The translations under genes were made by a program, and so were the position numbers. Shown here in pieces: positions 35,385 to 43,260 of a stretch of 64,000 bases of DNA. The stretch spans positions 1-64,000 of the forward strand of contig CAMDRT010000005.1 of assembly GCA_945906815.1 (NCBI GenBank), in the 5' to 3' direction. This stretch comes from Bordetella parapertussis (GTDB taxonomy: Bacteria > Pseudomonadota > Gammaproteobacteria > Burkholderiales > SG8-41). Numbering within the stretch: position 1 is the first letter of the stretch; each line of letters starts with the position of its first letter. Below the pieces are notes generated by a model. The model was not told where the DNA came from, searched no databases, and saw only the letters and a list, made by a program, of their open reading frames with translations.

Positions 35385-36371
35385 TTACTCGACGCGGATG
35401 CCGGCGAGCTTGACGATGGTGCGGGTCTTATCGATCTCGTCGCGCACGAAACGGGTGAATTCCTCCGGCGTGCTGGGCCGTCCCTCTTCGCCCTGCAGCA
35501 GGAATTGCTTTTGGATGTCCGCAAGCCCCACGATGCGCGCAACTTCCTTGCTGATCTGATGGATCACGGTTCGCGGCGTGGCGGCGGGCGCGAACACGCC
35601 AAACCACGCCTGAAACTCGTAACCGGGCACCGCTGCTTCTGCGACGGTCGGAATATCGGGCAAAATCGCCGCGCGGCGCGCGGTGGTCACTGCCAGTGGC
35701 AGCAAGCGTCCATCCCGGATAAACGGCAACGCCGGCACCAGCGGTGTCAGCACAAACTGTATGCGCCCGGTCACGATGTCGACGAGCTGTTCCGGCACAC
35801 CCTTGTAGGGCACATGCACGACATCAATGCCGGCGGCAAATCGGAATTTCTCCGCGTTCAGGTGCATGCCGCTGCCCACGCCGGAAGAACTGAAATTCAA
35901 TTGTCCCGGCTTTTGCTTGGCGAGTGCGATCAATTCCTTGACGGATTTAACGCCGAGCGCCGGCGCCACCACAATCAGGCTGGTACTGACCGTAAGCTGG
36001 CTGATACCGGTGAGGTCTTTAATCGGATCAAAAGGCAGCTTCTCGTGTAGCGCGGCCGTCATCGCAAAGGCGATGGAGTGTACCAGCAGCGTGTAGCCAT
36101 CGGCTGTGGCCTTGGCGACCATGTTCGTACCCACCGCGCCGCCGGCGCCGCCACGGTTGTCCACCACCACCTGTTGGTTCCAGTTGTCGCTCATCTTGTA
36201 AGCGACCCGGCGCGCGATGAGGTCAGTCGCGCTGCCAGCGGTGAACGGCACGATCATGCGCATCGGCTTGTTGGGAAAATTCTCCGCTGTGCGCGCAACC
36301 ATCGGCAGCGCAGCGAGTGCGCTGCCGGTAATGAGAAGTATGGGAATGGATGCTGGTCGCAAATTACGCAT
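35385..36371 (-). CDS. TctC/Bug-family periplasmic solute receptor (4 of 8)
   Basis: 328 residues from the ATG that follows GAGGGGCGCC; longer in-frame openings add an Arg/Ser-rich tail that is unlikely. Signal peptide to about MVARTAE. Bug elements: KPMRMIVPFTAGSATDLIAR, QQVVVDNRGGAGGAVGTNMVA, ATADGYTLLVHS, HVPYKGVPEQL and GYEFQAWFGVFAP. It is 28 bp downstream of another Bug gene, a tandem pair with clearly different sequences, so recent duplication is unlikely. Confidence 0.88.
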   Translation of the reverse strand: MRNLRPASIPILLITGSALAALPMVARTAENFPNKPMRMIVPFTAGSATDLIARRVAYKMSDNWNQQVVVDNRGGAGGAVGTNMVAKATADGYTLLVHSIAFAMTAALHEKLPFDPIKDLTGISQLTVSTSLIVVAPALGVKSVKELIALAKQKPGQLNFSSSGVGSGMHLNAEKFRFAAGIDVVHVPYKGVPEQLVDIVTGRIQFVLTPLVPALPFIRDGRLLPLAVTTARRAAILPDIPTVAEAAVPGYEFQAWFGVFAPAATPRTVIHQISKEVARIVGLADIQKQFLLQGEEGRPSTPEEFTRFVRDEIDKTRTIVKLAGIRVE

Positions 36372-36399
36372 GGCGCCCCTCATTGCAGATGGAAACGAC

Positions 36400-37380
36400 T
36401 CACTCCTGCTTGATGCCCGCCGCTGCGCCGATCTTGCGGTATTTTTCGATTTCGGATTTCTGAAAATCACCCAGAAATTCGGGGCTGGTGCCGACGATGT
36501 CGGTGGCGACTTCCCGCTGGCGCTGCCGGTATTCCGGCGCCTGAATGATGCGCACCACTTCGCCGTGGATCTTGTCCACGATATCGCGGGGTGTTTTCGC
36601 CGGCAGCCACAGGCCGTACCATTGCATGATGTCGAAACCCGGCGCGCCGGATTCGGCGATGGTCGGAATCTCGGGCATCGAGGCGGAACGCTTTGCCGAG
36701 GTTACCGCCAGCGCCCGCAGCCTGCCGGAGTTCACATGCGGCATCGCGACCGTCGGCGCGACCAGCCCGATCGACACATGGCCGCCCACCATGTCGATTA
36801 ATGCCGGCGCAGCGCCTTTGTACGGCACATGCGACATTTCGATGCGGAAGGTGGTCTTCATCAGTTCCCCCGCGAAATGCTGCGGCGAACCCAAGCCGAT
36901 AGACGCATAGTTCAACGAACCGGGATTCGCGCGTGCGAGTGCCACCAATTCCTTCACCGACTTCACCGGCAGCGAAGGGTGCGCCAGCAGCAGCGGCGGC
37001 GTAGTGCCGATAAGTGTCACCGGTTGCAGATCGCGCACCGGGTCGTAGGCCATTTTCTTGAACAGCACCACGTTCATCGACACTTCGCTCGATGCGCTCA
37101 CCAGCATGGTGTAGCCGTCGGGCGCGCTCTTGGCGACGAAGTCGGTGCCGATCATCGCGGCGGCACCGGGCCGGCTTTCGACGATGACCTGCTGGCCCCA
37201 GCGTTCGGTCAGTTTTTGTGCGATGGGACGCGCCGTGAAATCGGAGCCGCCGCCATAGGGGTATGCGATAAGGATGCGGATGGTTTTCGCCGGATAACCC
37301 TGCGCAGCAACCGGCCCAGCCAGGCCGCCTACCATCAACGCCACTGCACATCGCCACTGCCACAGCTGTGTTGCTGTCAT
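36400..37380 (-). CDS. TctC/Bug-family periplasmic solute receptor (5 of 8)
   Basis: 326 residues with a strong GGAGGAT ribosome site. Signal peptide to about GPVAAQ. Bug elements: KTIRILIAYPYGGGSDFTARP, QQVIVESRPGAAAMIGTDFVAK, SAPDGYTMLVSAS, HVPYKGAAPALID and GFDIMQWYGLWLP. First gene of the minus-strand unit that leads through a second Bug receptor to the Tat amidohydrolase. Confidence 0.9.
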   Translation of the reverse strand: MTATQLWQWRCAVALMVGGLAGPVAAQGYPAKTIRILIAYPYGGGSDFTARPIAQKLTERWGQQVIVESRPGAAAMIGTDFVAKSAPDGYTMLVSASSEVSMNVVLFKKMAYDPVRDLQPVTLIGTTPPLLLAHPSLPVKSVKELVALARANPGSLNYASIGLGSPQHFAGELMKTTFRIEMSHVPYKGAAPALIDMVGGHVSIGLVAPTVAMPHVNSGRLRALAVTSAKRSASMPEIPTIAESGAPGFDIMQWYGLWLPAKTPRDIVDKIHGEVVRIIQAPEYRQRQREVATDIVGTSPEFLGDFQKSEIEKYRKIGAAAGIKQE

Positions 37381-37522
37381 GTGATCCTCCGGTCCTTGAG
37401 TTTTGTATTTTTAACCGCGTTTTACCGGGTGAACTGTAGCATGGAGCGGCGGTGAGTCAATCCGGCGAATTTTCGCCACTGAAAGGTGTAGTATGGCCTG
37501 ACAGCGACCGGAGCATGCACCC

Positions 37523-37831
37523 GTGACCAATAGCAGACCGCACGACGACACTAGCCGCGAGATCAACCTGGACGAAGTCGGCGCGCTGATCGATGCGCTC
37601 GAGCGCGATCTGCAAAAAATCCAGGGTGACTCCAGGGATGTTCAACGCCTCAAAGACGAGGTGCTGACCTTGAAGAACCTGCTTCAGTCTCCGGTGCGCA
37701 GGCATCACTGGGTGAGAGACGCGCTGCACGGCATACGCGACGGTGTCGAGGACACGCTGGACGCCGCCGTGGCTGAAGGCCTGCAGGCCAGCCGTTACAT
37801 CGCGGAGATCGGGCGCATACTGGGCATGTGA
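37523..37831 (+). CDS. small acidic coiled-coil protein, unrecognised
   Basis: 102 residues starting at a GTG with GGAG nine bases upstream. Residues 15-55 form a charged heptad-like helix (LDEVGALIDALERDLQKIQ, then VQRLKDEVLTLKNLL), followed by a second helical part (HGIRDGVEDTLDAAVAEGLQA). No signal peptide or membrane helix. I do not recognise the family. It is divergent from the Bug operon and 72 bp upstream of the AhpD-like gene in the same direction. Confidence 0.55.
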   Translation: MTNSRPHDDTSREINLDEVGALIDALERDLQKIQGDSRDVQRLKDEVLTLKNLLQSPVRRHHWVRDALHGIRDGVEDTLDAAVAEGLQASRYIAEIGRILGM

Positions 37832-37903
37832 CGGGGAGCGCGCCTGCGGCGAAGACTCCAGCGCGCAGGCTATTTACACCAAACACCACAGGGGAGAACG
37901 AGC

Positions 37904-38449
37904 ATGCCTAGACTTACGCCTATCACCAGCAGGAACCAAGTTGCCGCCAAAAGCCGCGGTATTGCCGACGCCATCGTAAAGAGCCGTGGCGGGCTTGCGG
38001 GGCCGTTCTCGATGTTTATGCATTGTCCGGAACTGGCCGGCCGCGCCGCGCATCTGGGCGCCTACGTGCGTTTCGAAGGCAAACTCGACATGCGCGTACG
38101 CGTGCTTGCCGCGATGGTGGCCGCGCGCGAGTTCGAGGCAATCTATGTGTGGGGCGCCCAGAGCGGTTCCGCACGGCGCATGGGCGTGCCGGAGAAAACC
38201 ATCACCGCGATCCGCAACAATCACTCCCGCAGCATCCCGCCGGCAGACCTGCAAATCGTAAAGTTCACGCGCGACCTGCTGCGCAAGCACCGCATCAGTA
38301 CCAAAGACATGAGCGCGATTCGCAAGCGCTTCGGCGACGACGAATTGATCGAGCTGACCGGGTCGATTGGCTACTATTGCATGTTGGCAATGACGGTGAA
38401 TGCCTGTGAACTCGATGCCAGGGAGGGCATGGAGATTTTGAAAACATAG
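37904..38449 (+). CDS. AhpD/carboxymuconolactone decarboxylase-like protein
   Basis: 181 residues; GGGGAG precedes the ATG. All-helical CMD fold with GPFSMFMHCPELAGRAAHLG (about 37-56, in outline), the VRVLAAMVAAREFEAIYVWG helix and GVPEKTITAIRNN. The CxxC of peroxidase-type AhpD is absent and the usual catalytic His in the E..W..H motif is replaced (VWGAQSG), which points to a decarboxylase-like or binding role instead of peroxidase. Such proteins are common in aromatic catabolic clusters. Confidence 0.8.
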   Translation: MPRLTPITSRNQVAAKSRGIADAIVKSRGGLAGPFSMFMHCPELAGRAAHLGAYVRFEGKLDMRVRVLAAMVAAREFEAIYVWGAQSGSARRMGVPEKTITAIRNNHSRSIPPADLQIVKFTRDLLRKHRISTKDMSAIRKRFGDDELIELTGSIGYYCMLAMTVNACELDAREGMEILKT

Positions 38450-38497
38450 AAGCTTAAAGCGCAGCGCACATGCCGCAGGTGCTCTGCGGCGTGTCGC

Positions 38498-39487
38498 TTA
38501 TTCCGCTTTCAGGTTCAGGCTGCGCACGACTTTGCCCCAGCGTTGGATTTCGGATTCGATAAGCCGGCCAAATTCTTCGGGCGTGCTCAATGCGACTTCC
38601 GCGCCTGCGTTCTTCATGGCCTCGGTCATTTCCGCCGAGCGCATCGCCTTATGCACCTCGGCGTTCAACAATTCGATAACCAGCCGCGGCGTGCGCGCAG
38701 GTGCCAGCAATCCCAGCACGGCGTCTGCGCTGTAGCCCGGCACGCCCGACGCCGCGATCGTGGGTATATCTGGTGCAGAGGCGGAACGTTGGGGGCTGGC
38801 GATGCCCAATGCGCGCAGCCGCCCGCTTTGAATGTGCGGCTTGACCGTCAGCGCGTTGCCAAAGACCAGCGCGACCTGCCCGGCCAACACGGCTGTCAGC
38901 GCCGGCCCTGCACCCTTGTAGGGTATCTCGTGCAGCTGAATACCCGCCATCTGGCTAAATAACGCTGCGGCCAAATGCGCCGAGCTGCCCGATCCACCGG
39001 AGGCGTAGTCGATTTGCCCCGGTCGCGCCTTCGCCAGCGCGATCAGTTCTTTGATGTTGCGCGCCGGCAGGGAAGCATGCACGACCAATACATAGGGCGA
39101 CGTCGCTGCCATGGAAACCGGTGCGAAATCCCGTGTCGTGTCGTAGGGCAGCTTGGCATATAAACTGGGATTTACCGAGTGTGGGCTGGATACAAACAGC
39201 AGTGTGTAACCATCGGCAGGCGCATGCGCAACGTTTTCAGTGCCGATGATGCCGTTGGCCCCTGCGCGATTGTCCACCACAATCTGTCGTTTAAGCGATT
39301 CGGACATGCGCACTGCCAGGTGGCGAGCGATCACGTCCGTACCGCCCCCCGGCGCGAACGGAACCACCATGCGTATCGTTTTTGCCGGGTAACTTTGCGC
39401 ACCTGTTGCGCCACTGCCGCTACCCATAATGATCGCAGCGAGGGCGATAGCCACGGCGCGCACGGGCGTAGCAGAGGGATGCGGCAT
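38498..39487 (-). CDS. TctC/Bug-family periplasmic solute receptor (6 of 8)
   Basis: 329 residues from the ATG giving a compact signal peptide (MPHPSATPVRAVAIALAAII...); an in-frame ATG 30 bp upstream is an equal alternative, and neither has a clear ribosome site. Bug elements: KTIRMVVPFAPGGGTDVIAR, RQIVVDNRAGANGIIGTENVA, HAPADGYTLLFVSSP, EIPYKGAGPALT and GYSADAVLGLLAP. Stands alone, divergent from the ACMSD-like amidohydrolase. Confidence 0.88.
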   Translation of the reverse strand: MPHPSATPVRAVAIALAAIIMGSGSGATGAQSYPAKTIRMVVPFAPGGGTDVIARHLAVRMSESLKRQIVVDNRAGANGIIGTENVAHAPADGYTLLFVSSPHSVNPSLYAKLPYDTTRDFAPVSMAATSPYVLVVHASLPARNIKELIALAKARPGQIDYASGGSGSSAHLAAALFSQMAGIQLHEIPYKGAGPALTAVLAGQVALVFGNALTVKPHIQSGRLRALGIASPQRSASAPDIPTIAASGVPGYSADAVLGLLAPARTPRLVIELLNAEVHKAMRSAEMTEAMKNAGAEVALSTPEEFGRLIESEIQRWGKVVRSLNLKAE

Positions 39488-39545
39488 TCGTGTTGACCGT
39501 GTTGAGTAAGCAATCATTTTCAAATATCGTAACACCTCTGCTACT

Positions 39546-39626
39546 ATGAAGCCTACCCTCATCGACAGTCGCGCGTTCGTGCCCCCGATCGCGGAGCTGA
39601 TTCGCCGCACCGGCATCCAGCTGTAG
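39546..39626 (+). CDS. possible 26-residue small ORF
   Basis: An ATG-to-TAG frame of 27 codons (MKPTLIDSRAFVPPIAELI...) lies 40 bp before the amidohydrolase in the same direction. The peptide looks protein-like and lacks low-complexity runs, but no clear ribosome site precedes it. It could be a leader peptide, a remnant of a longer gene, or chance. Confidence 0.25.
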   Translation: MKPTLIDSRAFVPPIAELIRRTGIQL

Positions 39627-39665
39627 CACGCCACACCATAACCATCCACTCAGGGAGAGCAGCAC

Positions 39666-40736
39666 ATGCAAGAGCGCAGCAAATCCGGCAGGAAACCTTC
39701 ACCGGTGGTGTTTACCGGTTGCAATATGACCAGCGCCGTTGCGGGACAACCTGCCGCGGGCGGGCAGCGGCGGCAGGTGTCGATCAACGGCAAACGCGTA
39801 AAAACCATCGATGTGCACGCGCACTGCATCGTGCCGGAGGCCTTCACGCTCGCCGGGAAAACCTCCGCCGACCATCAGTTTCCCAATCTCGACGAGGTAG
39901 GCCCCACGCGCATGGCGGCGATGGACAAGCAGGGTGTCGATATTGAGGCGCTGAGCATCAACCCGTTCTGGTATCGTGAAGAGCGCGATCTTGCTGCCGA
40001 AATCTGCCGCGTCCAGAACGAAAAATTGGCCGAGATGTGCGCCTTGTATCCGGAGCGGCTGGTCGCTTTCGCTTCGGTAACGCTGCAAGACCCCAAACTG
40101 GCAGTGGAACAACTGGTACACGGGGTCAAGAAACTCGGCCTGCGCGGGGCTGCGGTCGGCGCAAGCTGCGCCGACGCAGAATTCTCCGATCCCAAATTTC
40201 ACCCGTTCTGGGCCAAGGCCGAAGAACTCGGCGTGCTGATTTTCATACACCCGCAAAGCACGCCCGAACTGGCACGGCGCTTCAAGGGCAACGGCTGGCT
40301 CGCCAACACCATCGGCAATCCGCTCGACACCACCATCTGCCTGTCGCACCTGATATTCGACGGCACGCTGGATATATTTCCCAACCTCAAGCTGTGTTCC
40401 GCGCACGGCGGCGGCTTCCTGCCTTCGTACGCACCGCGCTCGGATCACCCCTGCCGCGTCGCCCCCTGGCATTGCGACCCCAACGTCAAATTGAAAAAGA
40501 AACCGACCGAATATCTGAAGACGATGTACTACGACACGCTGGTGTTTACTTCGGAAATGCTACGCCACTTGGCAGCCGAAGTCGGTGTGAGCCAGCTCGT
40601 CATAGGCACCGATCACCCGATCCCGTGGCACGAAGATCCGGTGACGCACATCCTGAATGCACCCGGATTCACCGACGATGAGCGTATCGCCATGCTCGGC
40701 GGTACTGCGGCAAAACTGCTGGGTATCAAGTCGTGA
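39666..40736 (+). CDS. ACMSD-like amidohydrolase/decarboxylase
   Basis: 356 residues; GGGAG precedes the ATG. Family marks of the 2-amino-3-carboxymuconate-semialdehyde decarboxylase and gamma-resorcylate decarboxylase group: TIDVHAHCIVPEAF (metal HxH, about 45), MDKQGVDIEALSINPFWY, IFIHPQSTPEL (metal His, about 195), LKLCSAHGGGFLPSYAPR (about 245) and GTDHPIPWHEDP (catalytic Asp, about 319). No signal peptide. These zinc enzymes decarboxylate ring-cleavage or benzoic acid type substrates. Ends 57 bp from the converging molybdenum hydroxylase gene. Confidence 0.87.
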   Translation: MQERSKSGRKPSPVVFTGCNMTSAVAGQPAAGGQRRQVSINGKRVKTIDVHAHCIVPEAFTLAGKTSADHQFPNLDEVGPTRMAAMDKQGVDIEALSINPFWYREERDLAAEICRVQNEKLAEMCALYPERLVAFASVTLQDPKLAVEQLVHGVKKLGLRGAAVGASCADAEFSDPKFHPFWAKAEELGVLIFIHPQSTPELARRFKGNGWLANTIGNPLDTTICLSHLIFDGTLDIFPNLKLCSAHGGGFLPSYAPRSDHPCRVAPWHCDPNVKLKKKPTEYLKTMYYDTLVFTSEMLRHLAAEVGVSQLVIGTDHPIPWHEDPVTHILNAPGFTDDERIAMLGGTAAKLLGIKS

Positions 40737-40747
40737 ATTAAGCAGTA

Positions 40748-40782
40748 GTAGCCCGTAACAAGCGCAGCGTATTACGGGCTAC
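40748..40782. terminator. perfect 11-bp hairpin between convergent genes
   Basis: GTAGCCCGTAA (40748-40758) pairs exactly with TTACGGGCTAC (40772-40782) around a 13-nt loop. It lies between the stops of the ACMSD-like gene and the molybdenum hydroxylase gene and could terminate both. A weaker related element (AGCGTAGCCCGC...CTACGCGGCTTACG, 43221-43252) sits in the equivalent place after the second paralogue, so it may belong to a repeat family. Confidence 0.6.
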
Positions 40783-40793
40783 ACGTTCCTTCG

Positions 40794-43109
40794 CTATTTC
40801 TGCTGCGCCCCCTGCATCGCATGCCACAATCTCGAAGGCGTCATTGGCATATCCAGATGCGTCACCCCTACCGTGCGTAGCGCATCCATCGTCGCGTTTA
40901 CGAGCGAGGGTATCGAAGCAGTGCACCCGGATTCACCCACGCCCTTCACGCCGAGCGGGCTCACCTTGCTGGTGGTGGCATGTTCTTCACCGCGCAGTTC
41001 CGGCACCAGCCCGGCACGCGGCATGATGTAGTCCATGAAACTCGCTGTCAGCGGCTGCCCGGATTTGGGGTCGTAGACGATTTGTTCGCCGAACACCTGG
41101 CCGGCACCTTGCACCACGCCGCCGTGCAACTGGCCTTCGACGATGGCGTGGTTGATGACGACGCCGCAGTCATCCACTGCGCTATACGACACAATTTTCG
41201 GTGCGCCGGTTTCCTGATCAATCTCGACTTCGGTGATGTGGCAGCCGTTGGGGAAGGTGGAGCCGAACTTGCCTTCGGCCATGAGCTTGAGTGTTTTTGT
41301 TTTCGCGAGATCTGCCAAGGTGACAGTGTGCGGCGATTGATTCGAACGGAACTCACCTTGGGCATACTGAATTTGCGAGGGCTCAAGTTTTAGCGCCAGT
41401 GCGGCCAGTGACTTGCCTTCTTCAATCAGCTTTTGCGCCGCGAGATAACACACGCTGCCCACGCCCACCGTGGTGCGCGAGCCGCCGGTGTGATTGCCCT
41501 CGAGCTTGCTGCCCGGCGCGCATTGCACGATTTTGACTTTGTCCATGGTTATGCCGAGCGCGTCGGACACGATCATCGCCATGGTGGTTTCGTGGCCGTG
41601 GCCCTGCGACTTGGATACGGTGTAGACGGTAATGGTGCCGCTGGCATCGAGTTCTAGTTCGACTTCATCCTTAGGCGCATTGCCAGCGCCGGAACCCTCG
41701 ATCACGGTGGCTATGCCGATGCCGCGCAGCTTACCCGCCGCCGCCGATTGCGCGCGGCGCGTGGCAAAGCCGTTCCAGTCGGCGAGCTGGAGTGCTTTGG
41801 CGAGCAGGCCCGGCAGATCGGCATTTTCATAGATCGAACCGGTGGGCGTTTTATACGGGAATGCGTGGGGTGGAATGAAATTGCGCCGCCGTATCTCGGC
41901 GGCATCCAGCCCCATTTCGACTGCGGCCTGATCGACAAAACGTTCGACCACATAGGCGATGTCCGGCCGTCCCGCGCCGCGATACGAACCCATCGGCGTG
42001 GTGTTGGTGAGCGGCACGCGAAACAACGCATACAGCGCCGGTATTTGATACACCCCGGTCAGGCACACGGTGGTGTTGCGTATATGCCCCGCTGACCCCG
42101 GCGACAGATAGGCGCCCATGTCGGCAATCCAGTTCAGCCGGAACGCAACAAATTTGCCGTCGCGGTCCATCGCCAGTTCGCCCTCGGCGATGTTGCCGCG
42201 GCCGTGATTGTCGGTGAGAAACGCTTCCACCCGTGACGATACCCATTTCACCGGCTTGCCCAAGGCCTTGGCAGCGATCATCAGTGCCGCGTACTCGGGA
42301 TACGCCGGCGTGCGCTGACCAAAGCCGCCGCCGACATCGCGCGCCTCGAAAATCAACTGGTCTTCCGCGACATGGGTCCACGACGACAGCATTTTGCGCA
42401 GCGTGGTAACGCCCTGCGTGCACACATTGAAACGGTATTCGCCGTTGGCTGCATTGTAAGCAACGAGGCAGGCACGCGGCTCCATCGGGCTGGGCGTGAC
42501 GCGGGTGGAATCGATTCTGAGCCGTGTCACGTGTGCAGCACTTTTGATCGCCGCGGTAACGGCAGCTTCACTGCCGGTCTCGCTTTCGTAAACCAGGTTG
42601 CCCGGCACGGCGTCGTCGAGCTGCGGTGCGCCGGGAGCGAGCGCCTGCTCGGGATCCACCAGCGCCTGCAGTTCACGGTACTCGACTTCAACCAGGGTGG
42701 CGGCATCCTCCGCCGCGGCGGCGCTTTCCGCCACCACCAGCGCCACACCTTCGCCGACAAAGCGTACTTTGCCGTGCGCCAGCACCGGCCGGTCCAGCGC
42801 GCGCGCTTGCATGCCGTTCTTACCCGGCGCGGCCAGCACATGCGCCGCACGCACGTAGCCTTCGCGCACGGCGTCTACACCGGTGAACACCTGCTTCACG
42901 CCGGGATAGGCCAGCGCGCGCGTGGCGTTGACCGAAACAATTTCAGCATGCGCATGATCCGAACGCACAAAGCAGCCATACAGTTGTCCCGGCGCATTCC
43001 AGTCCGCGGCATAGGTGCCGGTGCCGGTGATGAGACGCAAGTCTTCTACCCGTTTGCCGCTGTGGTGATGATCGTGCTGAGCGCCGTGCTGAGGGTCGTG
43101 CGTAGCCAT
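40794..43109 (-). CDS. molybdenum hydroxylase large subunit, CoxL form II type (copy A)
   Basis: 771 residues; AAGGA before the ATG. The xanthine dehydrogenase/CO dehydrogenase large-subunit fold is complete: RVEDLRLITGTGTYAADW at the N-terminus, RDVGGGFGQRTPAYPEY (about 260, molybdopterin contact), GSYRGAGRPDIAYVVERF (about 375) and the catalytic-Glu loop GVKGVGESGCTASIP (about 735). The AYRGAGR-type loop is that of form II aldehyde/aromatic hydroxylases; true CO dehydrogenase has a Cys-containing loop. The first 20 residues are rich in His. No small 2Fe-2S or FAD subunit gene lies in the window, so partners must come from elsewhere. Confidence 0.9.
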   Translation of the reverse strand: MATHDPQHGAQHDHHHSGKRVEDLRLITGTGTYAADWNAPGQLYGCFVRSDHAHAEIVSVNATRALAYPGVKQVFTGVDAVREGYVRAAHVLAAPGKNGMQARALDRPVLAHGKVRFVGEGVALVVAESAAAAEDAATLVEVEYRELQALVDPEQALAPGAPQLDDAVPGNLVYESETGSEAAVTAAIKSAAHVTRLRIDSTRVTPSPMEPRACLVAYNAANGEYRFNVCTQGVTTLRKMLSSWTHVAEDQLIFEARDVGGGFGQRTPAYPEYAALMIAAKALGKPVKWVSSRVEAFLTDNHGRGNIAEGELAMDRDGKFVAFRLNWIADMGAYLSPGSAGHIRNTTVCLTGVYQIPALYALFRVPLTNTTPMGSYRGAGRPDIAYVVERFVDQAAVEMGLDAAEIRRRNFIPPHAFPYKTPTGSIYENADLPGLLAKALQLADWNGFATRRAQSAAAGKLRGIGIATVIEGSGAGNAPKDEVELELDASGTITVYTVSKSQGHGHETTMAMIVSDALGITMDKVKIVQCAPGSKLEGNHTGGSRTTVGVGSVCYLAAQKLIEEGKSLAALALKLEPSQIQYAQGEFRSNQSPHTVTLADLAKTKTLKLMAEGKFGSTFPNGCHITEVEIDQETGAPKIVSYSAVDDCGVVINHAIVEGQLHGGVVQGAGQVFGEQIVYDPKSGQPLTASFMDYIMPRAGLVPELRGEEHATTSKVSPLGVKGVGESGCTASIPSLVNATMDALRTVGVTHLDMPMTPSRLWHAMQGAQQK

Positions 43110-43260
43110 GTTGATTTTGTTCCTTGAAACAGACGGAATGGAATGGGAGTAGCGGATGGTAAACCGCGCAGGCGCAGACTGCCAGCGTGACTTGGCTGTA
43201 AGCGAGTTTCCACAGCAGCAAGCGTAGCCCGCAATACGCTACGCGGCTTACGAGCTGCCG

